A DNA stretch of 64,000 nucleotides from an uncultured Paracoccaceae bacterium (GTDB taxonomy: Bacteria > Pseudomonadota > Alphaproteobacteria > Rhodobacterales > Rhodobacteraceae): the NCBI GenBank assembly GCA_937924905.1, contig CALDUK010000021.1:1-64000 (forward strand), in the 5' to 3' direction. Positions 9,765-20,568 of this stretch are shown here, in pieces; within the stretch, counting starts at the first letter, position 1, and every line of letters begins with the position of its first letter. The translations under genes were made by a program, and so were the position numbers. The notes below the pieces were generated by a model. The model saw only the letters and a list, made by a program, of their open reading frames with translations. It did no database searches and was not told the origin of the DNA.

Positions 9765-9794
9765 CGTGTCCGCTTTGCAGGCTGAACGGCGCGA

Positions 9795-12092
9795 TTAGTG
9801 CAGTTTTTCATGCACCAGATTGGTCAATTGGTTCAGCGAGAACGGCTTTGGCAGAAAGTCCGAGTTGGGAATCCGCGATTGTTTTTCCGCACGCCCCTCT
9901 TCGGCATATCCAGACATGAAAACAACGCCGGTGTCGGGGCGATCCTTCAGCGCCCGCCGCACCCATGTTGGCCCGTCCATTCCGGGCATGATCACATCGG
10001 TGACAAACAAATCAACGGTCAGCTGTTTGTCCGAAAGAATTTCCAACGCTTCTTCGGCATTTTCGGCTTCGATCACATTGTAGCCGCGCAAGCTAAGCGC
10101 GCGGCAGGCAAAGGCGCGCACCGGCGCTTCGTCTTCCACCAATAGAATGCTGGCTTCCAGTTTGCGGGGCGCGGTCAGCGCACGGCTGCGCTTGGGCGCT
10201 TCGGCTTTCGGGTCATCGGGCGAAGCTGCGGGGAAATACAGACTGAAAGTCGTGCCCTCATTGGGCCTGCTGTCCACAAAAATGAACCCGCCCGTTTGTT
10301 TGACAATCCCATAGGCTGTCGACAGCCCCAGCCCCGTACCTTCGCCGGTTTTCTTGGTGGTAAAGAATGGCTCGAAGATCTTTGACACCACTTCTTCGGG
10401 GATCCCGACGCCGGTGTCAGCGACTTCGATCACCACATAATCGCCAGGCAGCAACCGCGCGCGGTCACGGGTCAGTTCTTCGGACAAAAACTCGGACCGG
10501 GTCTGCACGGTGATTTTCCCGCCATCCGGCATGGCGTCACGGGCGTTGACCACAAGATTGACGATCACCTGTTCCAATTGCCGCCGGTCCGCGCGGATCA
10601 GTTGCGGGCCGGGCGCATGGGTCACATCCAGCTGCACACGCTCGCCGATCAGACGGTTCAGAAGATGTGCCAGATCAACCATCGTGTCGCGCAGATCAAG
10701 CGATTGCGGCTTCAGGTTCTGCTTGCGTGAAAACGCCAGCAGCTGGCCAACAAGGCTGGCCGCGCGGTTGGCGTTCTGCGAGATCTGGATCAGGTCTGCA
10801 TAATCCGGGTCGCGCGCGTCATGGCGCAAAAGCAGCAAATCACAGTGCCCGCTGATTGCCGTCAGAAGGTTGTTGAAATCATGAGCAACCCCGCCCGCCA
10901 ACTGCCCGATGGCCTGCATTTTCTGGCTTTGAACAAATTGCGCTTCCAGCGTCTTTAACTCGGTCGCGTCGTTCAGAATGCCCACTAGAACAACCTCGCC
11001 CTTTTCCAGCATCCGGCCCAAAGTGATTTGCAGGTAAAGCTCTTGCCCCGGAATAACCGCGCGCACGATCTCGGGCTTTAACAAGCCCCGCCCCGATGCC
11101 GCTTCGGAAATCCATTCGGCAATCGGGCGCCCCATCCCTTCGACCAGTTCAAACAGAGGCGGCAGCTTTCTGTCATCCAGCGCAAGGATCGAGCGTGCTT
11201 CGACATTCGCCTCCAACAGCATCCCATCGGCCCCGATTTTCAACATCGGCACGGGCAAAAGCCGCAGCAGATCATCCGTGGCAGACACTGGCGTTTGCAC
11301 CACTGTCGTATCGGGCAGGTTTGCAGGGTCTGGGATGATCGCGTATTCGACGCTCAGACCGGTCGAGCGCAATTGAAAAAGCCGGGCCGAAAGTGGCGTC
11401 GTATCAACGCGCGGCAACGACACCATCCCGCCATTGCGCAGCTCGCGCCCCGCAAGGCTGTCGGCCAGACCAATCGGCACACCACCCAACATCGTTTTGG
11501 CAATCTCGTTCAGCCGCACAGATTGCGCTGATACGGTCATTACCGCCAGATCAGACAGTTTGTCGCCCGGCAGAACTGTCCAGAAGATGTGGCGTTTGCC
11601 GTACCGCGTGGCCTGCAAACGGTCGCTGTCCGGCAACAACCCGAGGCGCGCATCGGCAATGTCGTCATCTGTCAAACGCACCATCACCCGAGCAATCGTG
11701 CCATCGGGGTCAATCGAAAGCTGTCCAAGCGCCTTGGACATCGGCGCGCCACGATCCCGAAACCCAAACTTTTCGCCTTTGCCATTGGCCGCGATCACGC
11801 GCCCGTCTTCGGCTGTAACCACCGCAATGGTTTGCGTCGCGGTCAACCGGTCCTGCAAGTCGCGCGGCAGGCTTCGGTCGATCCGGTCGCGGATTGGCTT
11901 GTGCACGCTCGTCCAAAGCGCCATCACAATCAGCCCCGCCGAAGCGCCAAACAACAACGGGCTGCCAGGCCCGCTGGGCAAAATTAATCCCGCCGCAGCC
12001 AGCACCAATGCAGCCACAGGCAACATAAGCCCGGGCAGACCCGAAGACTGATCTGGATCAACAGCCGAGTTCGGCACGCGTCGCGAAAGCAC
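9795..12092 (-). CDS. cckA: Hybrid histidine kinase/phosphatase CckA
   Basis: A 765-residue hybrid kinase, the top of the CckA-ChpT-CtrA phosphorelay. The N terminus has two hydrophobic segments (about residues 21-60), then PAS-like regions. The dimerisation/phosphoacceptor helix carries [15 protein letters not shown] (His 404). The HATPase domain has [18 protein letters not shown] and [10 protein letters not shown], and the receiver domain has the phospho-Asp in [12 protein letters not shown] (Asp 699). The HDFNN H-box and attached receiver are CckA hallmarks. In Rhodobacterales this relay controls motility, gene transfer and stress genes. The start is a GTG at 12092 with AGGGGG five bases upstream. 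It lies 180 bases upstream of recA on the same strand. Confidence 0.93.
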   Translation of the reverse strand: MLSRRVPNSAVDPDQSSGLPGLMLPVAALVLAAAGLILPSGPGSPLLFGASAGLIVMALWTSVHKPIRDRIDRSLPRDLQDRLTATQTIAVVTAEDGRVIAANGKGEKFGFRDRGAPMSKALGQLSIDPDGTIARVMVRLTDDDIADARLGLLPDSDRLQATRYGKRHIFWTVLPGDKLSDLAVMTVSAQSVRLNEIAKTMLGGVPIGLADSLAGRELRNGGMVSLPRVDTTPLSARLFQLRSTGLSVEYAIIPDPANLPDTTVVQTPVSATDDLLRLLPVPMLKIGADGMLLEANVEARSILALDDRKLPPLFELVEGMGRPIAEWISEAASGRGLLKPEIVRAVIPGQELYLQITLGRMLEKGEVVLVGILNDATELKTLEAQFVQSQKMQAIGQLAGGVAHDFNNLLTAISGHCDLLLLRHDARDPDYADLIQISQNANRAASLVGQLLAFSRKQNLKPQSLDLRDTMVDLAHLLNRLIGERVQLDVTHAPGPQLIRADRRQLEQVIVNLVVNARDAMPDGGKITVQTRSEFLSEELTRDRARLLPGDYVVIEVADTGVGIPEEVVSKIFEPFFTTKKTGEGTGLGLSTAYGIVKQTGGFIFVDSRPNEGTTFSLYFPAASPDDPKAEAPKRSRALTAPRKLEASILLVEDEAPVRAFACRALSLRGYNVIEAENAEEALEILSDKQLTVDLFVTDVIMPGMDGPTWVRRALKDRPDTGVVFMSGYAEEGRAEKQSRIPNSDFLPKPFSLNQLTNLVHEKLH

Positions 12093-12137
12093 CTTGGCCC
12101 CCTTTTTGAAACCGTCTTCAAACTGGGTGCGAAAGTG

Positions 12138-12152
12138 TTAACAAATTCTGAA
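12138..12152 (-). promoter_or_regulatory. CtrA-like site upstream of cckA
   Basis: TTAA-CAAATTC-TGAA (plus-strand reading) is one mismatch from TTAA-N7-TTAA and lies 46 bases upstream of the cckA start. The first half sits in a GTTAAC palindrome. A TTAA motif can occur by chance, so this is a weak call. Confidence 0.25.
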
Positions 12153-12169
12153 TACGCGCGTGTGGGTCC

Positions 12170-13333
12170 TTAAGACTTGCCCAATAGTGCCAAAAAGAAC
12201 CCATCTGCGCCCTCAAGGGGCGTCCATTGCCGGGTTTCAAGACATCTCCAATCCGGGTACGCCTTGGTGAACGCGTCCACCTGCGCTTGATTTTCCGACG
12301 ACCAAAGCGAACAGGTGGCATAGGCCAGCACGCCGCCCGGGGCGACGCAGTGACGCGCGGTGTCCAGGATCTTGGCCTGAACGCGATGCAACGCCTCTAG
12401 CCGGTTCGCGTCCATCGCCCATTTCGCGTCCGGTTGGCGCCGCCACGCGCCTGAGCCGGAACAGGGCGCGTCGCAGAACACCATATCGAACGTATCTTTG
12501 GGCACGCTCACCATTCGCACATCCACGCCCGCGCGCCCTGCGCGTTCGGGCAGGTCTGTCATACGTTTGGCGTCCGCATCATGGGCGGTCACATCAAATC
12601 CAAGGGCAGCAAAAGCCAAAGCCTTGCCCCCACCCCCGGCGCAATAATCCAACACGCGCTTGCCGCTGACCTGCGCCGCAGCCATCTGCACAGCGGCTTG
12701 CGAGGCGGCATCCTGAAATTCGAACAGACCTTTCTGAAACGCCTCTAACCCGCGCAGCCGCCGTTCGCCCGTGACCACTTCGATGGCGGTCTCAACCAAC
12801 GGCATCGGGCGCGCCCCGATCCCGGCCTTGGTCAGTTGCGCAAGCAGGGTTTCGCGCGATATCCGGGCTATGTTTACCCGCAAAAAGATCGGCGCGCGGT
12901 CCTGCAAACGTGCCAGAATAGGCACGGCATCTGCCCCGTAGTCGGCCTGAAATACCGGCCAGTGTTGATCCTGACAGTCGTACCGCACCGGGTCTGGCGC
13001 ATCGGATATGTCCCGGAATTGCCCGCGTTCGGCCGGGCTGACCGCTTCGGGTCCATAGCGTGACGCGCCGAAAAGCGTGTCCAGCGCATCGTCGCCCATC
13101 CGTTGCCCATGCCCCAGCATCAACGCCCGCCCGGTGTCGCCTCCGCCCAGCCACCCGTCAGAACGACGCCGCCTTAACGCGCCAAAAACAAGATCGCGCA
13201 CAGCGGCCCGATCTGATGATCCGGCATATCGATTGGCACGCGCCCAATTGACCAGAACCCGTTCGGCGGGGTCTTTGGCAAGCACATCGTCAAGGATGGT
13301 GATGGCAGCAGCTATTCGGGCGTCGGATCGCAT
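12170..13333 (-). CDS. RsmB/NOP2-family rRNA (cytosine-C5) methyltransferase
   Basis: A 387-residue RNA m5C methyltransferase using S-adenosylmethionine. The two catalytic cysteines are in DAPCSGSGAWRR and ATCSLWSSEN; the SAM site is VLDYCAGGGGKALAFAA. An N-terminal helical region like the NusB-like part of RsmB precedes the Rossmann domain, though it is shorter than in E. coli RsmB (429 residues) and I do not claim the exact target (16S C967 is the RsmB site). It is on the same strand as guaB upstream and cckA downstream (77-base gap). The start MRSDARIAAAITIL fits the family; no strong ribosome-binding site is seen. Confidence 0.85.
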   Translation of the reverse strand: MRSDARIAAAITILDDVLAKDPAERVLVNWARANRYAGSSDRAAVRDLVFGALRRRRSDGWLGGGDTGRALMLGHGQRMGDDALDTLFGASRYGPEAVSPAERGQFRDISDAPDPVRYDCQDQHWPVFQADYGADAVPILARLQDRAPIFLRVNIARISRETLLAQLTKAGIGARPMPLVETAIEVVTGERRLRGLEAFQKGLFEFQDAASQAAVQMAAAQVSGKRVLDYCAGGGGKALAFAALGFDVTAHDADAKRMTDLPERAGRAGVDVRMVSVPKDTFDMVFCDAPCSGSGAWRRQPDAKWAMDANRLEALHRVQAKILDTARHCVAPGGVLAYATCSLWSSENQAQVDAFTKAYPDWRCLETRQWTPLEGADGFFLALLGKS

Positions 13334-13359
13334 GTCATGGCCATACCCAAAACCGGGCG

Positions 13360-15075
13360 CTAGTTCGAGCCATTCTCCAAATCGCGTGGCAATTCGGTGC
13401 TTAGCCCCAACCGGTCAAACAAACGTTCAAGGAACGGGTTCTGAATGGCCGTTGGGGGCACAACAGTTTCGGGCGCGGCCTGCGGCGCAATCTCGACCTC
13501 GGGCAGAGGCACCACGGATGGGTTCGCGGCAGGAGCTTCGACCGGCGTTGCCGCCGGACGCACCGATGGGCGCCCCGACAACCAAAGTTCGGCCGTGCCC
13601 GGCAGTGGCTTGGGCTGGAAGAAGGTAAAGTCCCGCAATTCGGCGTCATACCGGGTCGCCAGACGTTCCGCCTCGGCCCGGTCTTCTTCATGGAAAAACC
13701 GCAGGTTGCGTGTGCTGACACTGTAAACAGATGGCGTAAGGTTCACCAATTCATGCCCGTCGTCTTCGATACGTGCGCCAATGTCCCCCGCCAAAGCATC
13801 GCCTGCCGTCACCGGATACAGCACGGTCACCCGCAACGGGTTGGCCGGTGGCGCTAAGGCCGGGCGTTCGACAGGTGTGGGGCGACGGTCGGGTTGCACA
13901 GGGACAATCACAGACGGCACGCCCACAACCGGGGTGTCTTCGATCGTCACAGGTGCGGTTTCAGCCCCAAGCGTTTCTTTTGGCGCAGGCAGGTCATTGG
14001 GGCCGACAAATCCGACCACCGGCGATTGCTGGCCGTCGGGCACAAAAAGTGCATCACCTTCGGCGGTCCGATCCAGCCCCGACAGATCTTGCCAATCCAC
14101 ACCCGGCGCAGACGGTGCAGGCGGCACGTCAAGGGCCGGAAGATCGGCTGACGCGGCCCCCCTTACAGGCGATGGCTCGAACGACAAAGGCGCAAGTTCT
14201 GGCGCGCGCGTCACCGGGCGCCAGGCCGAGGCCGCGGTTTCCGCTGGCCGGCCCGATAAAGACCAGGTCACGCCCAGGGCCGGTTCACTGCCGAAGCGTT
14301 GGACAATCGGCATTTCGGGCCCTTGTTCCAGCGGTGGCGCCTTGGTCGTAAACGGGAACGCCGCCAAAAGAAGCACAGCATACGCCATGCCCATCGGGCG
14401 CACCCCGCGCCGCCGTTCCGCGCGGCTGAGCGGTTTGTCAGGCGCCGCGCGACGACGCCCGGCGGGCAGCGGGATAAGTTGCGCGCTTTCGGCTTCGGGC
14501 CTGGGCGCAACCGGGTCGTCCAGTTGAAAATCGGGCGCGCGCGCATAGCCGTCTTTCGCATCCAGCGTTTCAGCATAGCGCGCGGCGATATCGGCCACGT
14601 CCGGCGCCCCCGGCAAAATCAGCGATGGTTGCGGGCGGGCCCGTCTTTCGGGGGCGGGCGCATAGGCAGGTTCTGGCGGGGCTTCGACAGGGCGCACGGC
14701 TTCGGGCGGATCTGCCGGCGGATCATCTGGCAGAACTTGAGCCGCGTGACCAGGCAAATCATCCGGCACGGCCCCTGGCAAATCATCCGGTTCGTCGGTC
14801 TGGTTTTCGCGAATGCTTTCCAGCCGGTCGGCAAAATCGAACTTGTCGTCGCCCCGTTCCTGAATGATCGGGTCGATCTTTTTCGGCTCTTCCACGTCCG
14901 AGCCTTCGATTTCCCAAGGTTTCGGGCGCGGTTTGCGCGCGATGCCAGCGGCCTTTTCGCGCAAGGCAACCTCACGCCGCGCACGCGCCTCATCGAGACG
15001 CGCCTGCCAGCGTTCGTCTTTGTCTAGCTCAAAGACCCCTTTTTTGGGCACGCCTGGGTCACCCTCTTTACTCAT
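13360..15075 (-). CDS. Proline-rich single-pass membrane protein with LytR_C-like end
   Basis: A 571-residue protein I do not recognise as a named family. It has a charged N terminus (about residues 1-60), a long Pro/Ala/Glu-rich stretch, one hydrophobic segment (GMAYAVLLLAAFPFTTKAP, near residue 235), another low-complexity Pro-rich region, and a folded-looking C-terminal part around VTVLYPVTAGDALAGDIGAR to FHEEDRAEAERLATRYDAEL. That last part has the rhythm of a LytR_C or SPOR-like alpha/beta domain: short strand, helix, strand, tyrosine/phenylalanine-rich strand, helix. With one transmembrane helix it would place the C terminus in the periplasm, perhaps on peptidoglycan. It lies between guaB and the RsmB-type gene, same strand. 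Confidence 0.6.
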   Translation of the reverse strand: MSKEGDPGVPKKGVFELDKDERWQARLDEARARREVALREKAAGIARKPRPKPWEIEGSDVEEPKKIDPIIQERGDDKFDFADRLESIRENQTDEPDDLPGAVPDDLPGHAAQVLPDDPPADPPEAVRPVEAPPEPAYAPAPERRARPQPSLILPGAPDVADIAARYAETLDAKDGYARAPDFQLDDPVAPRPEAESAQLIPLPAGRRRAAPDKPLSRAERRRGVRPMGMAYAVLLLAAFPFTTKAPPLEQGPEMPIVQRFGSEPALGVTWSLSGRPAETAASAWRPVTRAPELAPLSFEPSPVRGAASADLPALDVPPAPSAPGVDWQDLSGLDRTAEGDALFVPDGQQSPVVGFVGPNDLPAPKETLGAETAPVTIEDTPVVGVPSVIVPVQPDRRPTPVERPALAPPANPLRVTVLYPVTAGDALAGDIGARIEDDGHELVNLTPSVYSVSTRNLRFFHEEDRAEAERLATRYDAELRDFTFFQPKPLPGTAELWLSGRPSVRPAATPVEAPAANPSVVPLPEVEIAPQAAPETVVPPTAIQNPFLERLFDRLGLSTELPRDLENGSN

Positions 15076-15158
15076 GTGATCCGCCTACCCCCACTCTTGG
15101 CACCACCACAATACGGTTCACACGCCTTACAAAAGACGCAGATGATTCTTGGTTCGCC

Positions 15159-16646
<1,488 letters not shown>

Positions 16647-16757
16647 CTATTGCACGGGTCATTGAAAATCGAAAGCCCTATTCGCGGGCGTTGCCCAAGA
16701 AACCGCAATATCTGGTGGCCCCTTGCGCCGCCCGCCCAGTTCCGCCCTATTCAGAGG

Positions 16758-17711
16758 ATGAGCAACAGTTACGATACAGGTCGCCTTGATCTGCCATTCG
16801 TGGGCGTTTCGACTTTTGGCAAACGTCCCCTTGTCACCGATTGGGACGCGATTGATGCAGACGTCTGCATTCTGGGCGCGCCCTTTGACGCAGGGACACA
16901 ATGGCGTGCAGGCGCGCGGTTTGGCCCGCGCGGCGTGCGCGAAGCCTCAACCCTGTTTTCCTTTGGCCATGCAGGCGCCTATGACCACGAAGACGATCAG
17001 ACCTATTTGCCGGGATCGGTAAAAATCGTCGACATCGGTGATGCAGATATTATCCATACCGATACCGATCAAAGCCACGCCAATATCGAAACCGGCGTGC
17101 GCGCCATTCTAAAAGCCGGTGCGCTGCCCGTTGTCATTGGCGGCGATCACAGCGTCAACATCCCGTGCATTCGCGCATTCGATCAGGAAAAACCGTTTCA
17201 TATCCTGCAGATCGACGCCCATCTTGATTTCGTCGATGAACGCCATGGTGTGCGGCATGGCCACGGCAACCCGATGCGCCGCGCCGCAGAACAATCCCAG
17301 GTTACCGGTCTGACCCAGGTTGGCATTCGCAACGTGTCGTCAACCGCGAAGGAAGGCTATGACGATGCGCGCGCCATGGGGTCGGATATTCTAAGCGTCC
17401 GGCAAGCCCGCGCGCTTGGACCCCAAGGTGTGGCAGACCGTATCCCCAAAGACGCCCGTGTCTATGTCACCTTGGATATTGATGCGTTCTGCCCGTCGAT
17501 TGCACCCGGAACCGGCACCCCCAGCCACGGTGGGTTCTTGTATTACGAAGTGCTGGAATTGTTAAAAGCCGTCGCGGAAGCCCATGAAATTGCAGGGTTT
17601 GATCTGGTCGAGGTCGCCCCGGATTATGATCCGACCGGGTCGACCGCCATTCTGGCCGCGCAAATAACGCTGAACTTTCTGGGCTTCATTTTCGCGGCCA
17701 AGGGTCAGTAA
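16758..17711 (+). CDS. speB: Agmatinase-family ureohydrolase
   Basis: A 317-residue ureohydrolase (arginase/agmatinase fold) with a binuclear Mn site: GGDHSVN, QIDAHLD (metal Asp/His) and TLDIDAFCPSIAPGTGTPSHGG. Such enzymes cut agmatine, guanidinobutyrate or related guanidino compounds to urea plus an amine. The usual DP in the last motif (DIDxxDP) is CP here; the metal-binding DID pair is intact, so activity is still expected. The ATG at 16758 begins MSNSYDTGRLDLPFVG, which looks like the natural N terminus, although the purine run AGAGG touches the ATG with no spacing. In-frame sequence upstream to 16650 is not protein-like. It has no polyamine gene next to it, so the substrate is an inference. 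Confidence 0.8.
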   Translation: MSNSYDTGRLDLPFVGVSTFGKRPLVTDWDAIDADVCILGAPFDAGTQWRAGARFGPRGVREASTLFSFGHAGAYDHEDDQTYLPGSVKIVDIGDADIIHTDTDQSHANIETGVRAILKAGALPVVIGGDHSVNIPCIRAFDQEKPFHILQIDAHLDFVDERHGVRHGHGNPMRRAAEQSQVTGLTQVGIRNVSSTAKEGYDDARAMGSDILSVRQARALGPQGVADRIPKDARVYVTLDIDAFCPSIAPGTGTPSHGGFLYYEVLELLKAVAEAHEIAGFDLVEVAPDYDPTGSTAILAAQITLNFLGFIFAAKGQ

Positions 17712-17729
17712 GTACGCTGCCCCATACAC

Positions 17730-18851
17730 CTAATGCGCCTTGGTCGCGATCTCTTTGACCGGTCGGTCGCGGTACAACAGCGATTGCGTGCCCATAAATA
17801 CATGCACTTTCGCAGGATCCGCCGTCAGCGCCACGTCCTGCCCGCGCAGCCCTTTATGGATGCCTTGCAGCTTGCCGATCACCGGATCGGCCCCGCCCTG
17901 CGGCTCAAAGTAAAGCAAGGTGACTTCGCCCAAAGCCTCGGTAATGCCGACCTTGCCGCGAAAAATATGCGCGCCGTCGGCTTCGACAAAATCCTCGGGC
18001 CGGACGCCAATGTTCACAGCCATGCCCCGGTCCGCCTCGCGCGATGGCACGGTTGACACAGCGCGACCGCCGCCCTCCATGTCCACCACTGTTCTGTCCC
18101 CGGTTTCGACGATTGTGCCCGGCAAAAGGTTCATCGCAGGCGAGCCGATGAATTGCGCGACAAATTCGTTTTCGGGGCGTTCGTAAAGATCAAGCGGCGT
18201 GCCCACTTGCGCAATCCCGCCGCCCGCCAGAACGACAATCCGGGTTGCCAGTGTCATGGCTTCGACCTGATCATGCGTCACATAGATCATGGTCGAATTT
18301 GGCATCTGTTCCTTCAACTGCGCAATCTCGATCCGGGTCGCAACGCGCAAGGCCGCATCCAGATTGGAAAGCGGTTCGTCAAACAGGTAAACCTTGGGGT
18401 CGCGCACAATCGACCGCCCGATAGCAACACGCTGGCGTTGACCGCCTGACAACTCTTTCGGCAAACGGTCCAAAAGATTATGCAACTGCAAGGTTTTTGC
18501 CGCGCGTTCGACCCGTTCTTCAATCTGGGCCGCATCCATTTTGGCGATTTTCAAGGCAAACTGCATGTTTTCGCGCACGGTCATATGCGGGTAAAGCGCA
18601 TAGGATTGGAACACCATCGCGATGCCGCGCTGACTGGGGGGCACATCGTTCACGACCATCCCGTCAATCTGCAGCTCGCCGCCTGTGATCTGTTCCAGCC
18701 CCGCGATCATCCGCAACAAGGTGGATTTGCCACAGCCAGACGGGCCTACAAAGACAATCAACTCGCCGGTTTCAATATCCAGATCAATGTTCTTCAGAAC
18801 ATTGACGGTGCCATAGGATTTCGCAACATCCGTCAGCTTGAGATTTGCCAT
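17730..18851 (-). CDS. aglK: Alpha-glucoside ABC transporter ATPase AglK
   Basis: A 373-residue ATPase of the MalK/UgpC group. Walker A is GPSGCGKST (residues 36-44), then the Q-loop in [14 protein letters not shown], signature [13 protein letters not shown], Walker [13 protein letters not shown] and the switch His in [11 protein letters not shown]-terminal TOBE/MRP regulatory domain follows (from about residue 235). It should drive the AglEFG importer from the cytoplasmic face. The ATG at 18851 is chosen for GGGAG six bases upstream and the MANLKLTDV start. It is the last gene of aglE-F-G-A-K, 48 bases after aglA, the same order as the rhizobial agl operon. MalK-type ATPases can be shared between sugar importers. 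Confidence 0.9.
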   Translation of the reverse strand: MANLKLTDVAKSYGTVNVLKNIDLDIETGELIVFVGPSGCGKSTLLRMIAGLEQITGGELQIDGMVVNDVPPSQRGIAMVFQSYALYPHMTVRENMQFALKIAKMDAAQIEERVERAAKTLQLHNLLDRLPKELSGGQRQRVAIGRSIVRDPKVYLFDEPLSNLDAALRVATRIEIAQLKEQMPNSTMIYVTHDQVEAMTLATRIVVLAGGGIAQVGTPLDLYERPENEFVAQFIGSPAMNLLPGTIVETGDRTVVDMEGGGRAVSTVPSREADRGMAVNIGVRPEDFVEADGAHIFRGKVGITEALGEVTLLYFEPQGGADPVIGKLQGIHKGLRGQDVALTADPAKVHVFMGTQSLLYRDRPVKEIATKAH

Positions 18852-18899
18852 GACTTTCTCCCTTTCCGCAGACCGGATCATGCGCCCCGGCCTGTGGGG

Positions 18900-20558
18900 T
18901 TACCCTTCGCGTGCGAAGACGACCTGCCAGGCCGCCAGATGTACGCCATCGGTGCTTTGTTCAGCCGTAAACGGCGCGCTGTCGTCCAAATGCCATACAC
19001 CGTCAGGCAAGCGCAGTGTCATCGCCGCATCCGACAGATTGAAGGCGCAGAACATCCGCTTGCCGTCGTGATCACGAATAAAGGCCAGATGGCTATCCGT
19101 GGCCTCGGTGATCACCAGCCCGCCTTGCTGCAAGGCCGCATGGGCGCGGCGAAACGCAATCATCCGGCGATAAAAATTCAGCATCGAGCCCGGAGCCGCC
19201 TGTTGGCTGTCCACTGACATAGCCGCATGTTCACTGGATACCGGCAGCCAAGGCTTGCCCGCCGAGAACCCGCCGTTTTGTGCGTTCGAGCTCCAGGTCA
19301 TGGGCGTGCGGCACCCGTCGCGGCCCTTGAATTTGGGCCAGAACTGAATGCCATACGGGTCTTGCAAGTCTTCAAAGGCCACCTCGGCTTCGGTCAGCCC
19401 CAATTCCTCGCCCTGATAAAGACAGACCGAACCGCGCATCGACATCAAAAGCGCCAGATAGGCTTTCTGCGCCTCGGCGCTCAGCTCCCACCGGGTGGTG
19501 TGCCGGATGACGTCGTGGTTCGAATAGGCCCAACAGGCCCAGCTTTCGGCGGCCATGTCCTGAAACCGGTTCAGAATGGCCGCAACCCGTGTGCCTGTCG
19601 GAAACGGGGCCGAGAGGAAATCGAACCCGTAACACATGTGCAACCGTTCGGTGCCTTCGGTGTACTCGGCCTGAATTTGCAAGCCTTTCTGGTCATCGCC
19701 AACCTCGCCGACCGATGTGATATCCGGGAACTCGTCCATGACCCGGCGCAGCTTTTCGAGAAACACGATGTTTTCCGGCTGGCTTTTGGAATAGCGATGC
19801 TCTTGCCAGGTGTAGGGGTTCACCGAGGGCGCGATATCGCTGTTTTTCTGGTCCTCGGGCACCGCAGGATTGTCGCGCAATTCCTTGTCGTGGACGTAGA
19901 AATTGACTGTATCCAGCCGAAACCCGTCAACACCACGTTCCAGCCAGAATCGGGCCACATCCAGCACCGCATCCTGCACATCCATATTGTGGAAGTTAAG
20001 ATCGGGTTGTTCGCGCAGGAAATTGTGCAGGTAATACTGCATCCGCGACGTGTCCCATTCCCAGGCTGATCCACCGAAGATCGACAGCCAGTTATTGGGC
20101 GGCGTGCCATCGGGTTTTGCGTCAGCCCAGACATACCAATCCGCCTTTGCATTGTCGCGGCTGACCCGGCTTTCGACAAACCACGGGTGCTTGTCCGAGG
20201 TATGCGACAACACCAGATCGATAATGATCCGAATGCCCAGATCATGGGCGCGCTCGATCAAGCGGTCAAAATCGCCCATCGTGCCGAACATCGGGTCAAC
20301 GTCACAATAGTCCGAAACGTCATAGCCATAGTCCAGCATGGGCGATTTGAAAAACGGCGAGATCCAGATGGCATCGACCCCCAGCGACGCAACATGTGGC
20401 AAACGCTCGATGATGCCTTGCAAGTCGCCTATGCCGTCGCCGTTCGAATCCTGGAACGACCGCGGATAGATCTGATAGATCACCGCCCCCCGCCACCAGT
20501 TGGGGTCCTTGGTCAAAGCCGAAGGTTTTTCATCTGATTGGATGTCAACAAAACTCAT
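18900..20558 (-). CDS. aglA: Alpha-glucosidase (GH13) AglA
   Basis: A 552-residue GH13 retaining alpha-glucosidase, cytoplasmic (no signal peptide), expected to split imported alpha-glucosides such as maltose, sucrose or trehalose into glucose and a second sugar. N-terminal motif AVIYQIYPRSFQDSNGDGIGD; nucleophile Asp in DGFRLDTVN; acid/base Glu in SVGEVGDD; transition-state Asp in YSNHDV. The C-terminal beta domain ends at ADFTAEQ-like strands with MFCAFNLSDAAMTLRLP. Start at 20558 (MSFVDIQSDEK) has AGGA about nine bases upstream; the 32-residue in-frame extension overlaps aglG and is not used. It lies 10 bases after the aglG stop. Confidence 0.92.
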   Translation of the reverse strand: MSFVDIQSDEKPSALTKDPNWWRGAVIYQIYPRSFQDSNGDGIGDLQGIIERLPHVASLGVDAIWISPFFKSPMLDYGYDVSDYCDVDPMFGTMGDFDRLIERAHDLGIRIIIDLVLSHTSDKHPWFVESRVSRDNAKADWYVWADAKPDGTPPNNWLSIFGGSAWEWDTSRMQYYLHNFLREQPDLNFHNMDVQDAVLDVARFWLERGVDGFRLDTVNFYVHDKELRDNPAVPEDQKNSDIAPSVNPYTWQEHRYSKSQPENIVFLEKLRRVMDEFPDITSVGEVGDDQKGLQIQAEYTEGTERLHMCYGFDFLSAPFPTGTRVAAILNRFQDMAAESWACWAYSNHDVIRHTTRWELSAEAQKAYLALLMSMRGSVCLYQGEELGLTEAEVAFEDLQDPYGIQFWPKFKGRDGCRTPMTWSSNAQNGGFSAGKPWLPVSSEHAAMSVDSQQAAPGSMLNFYRRMIAFRRAHAALQQGGLVITEATDSHLAFIRDHDGKRMFCAFNLSDAAMTLRLPDGVWHLDDSAPFTAEQSTDGVHLAAWQVVFAREG

Positions 20559-20568
20559 GGAAGCCGTC

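Noticed and set aside
12093..12169. SOS box upstream of cckA (expected from R. capsulatus)
   Set aside because: No GTTC-N7-GTTC pattern is present in the 77 bases before cckA.
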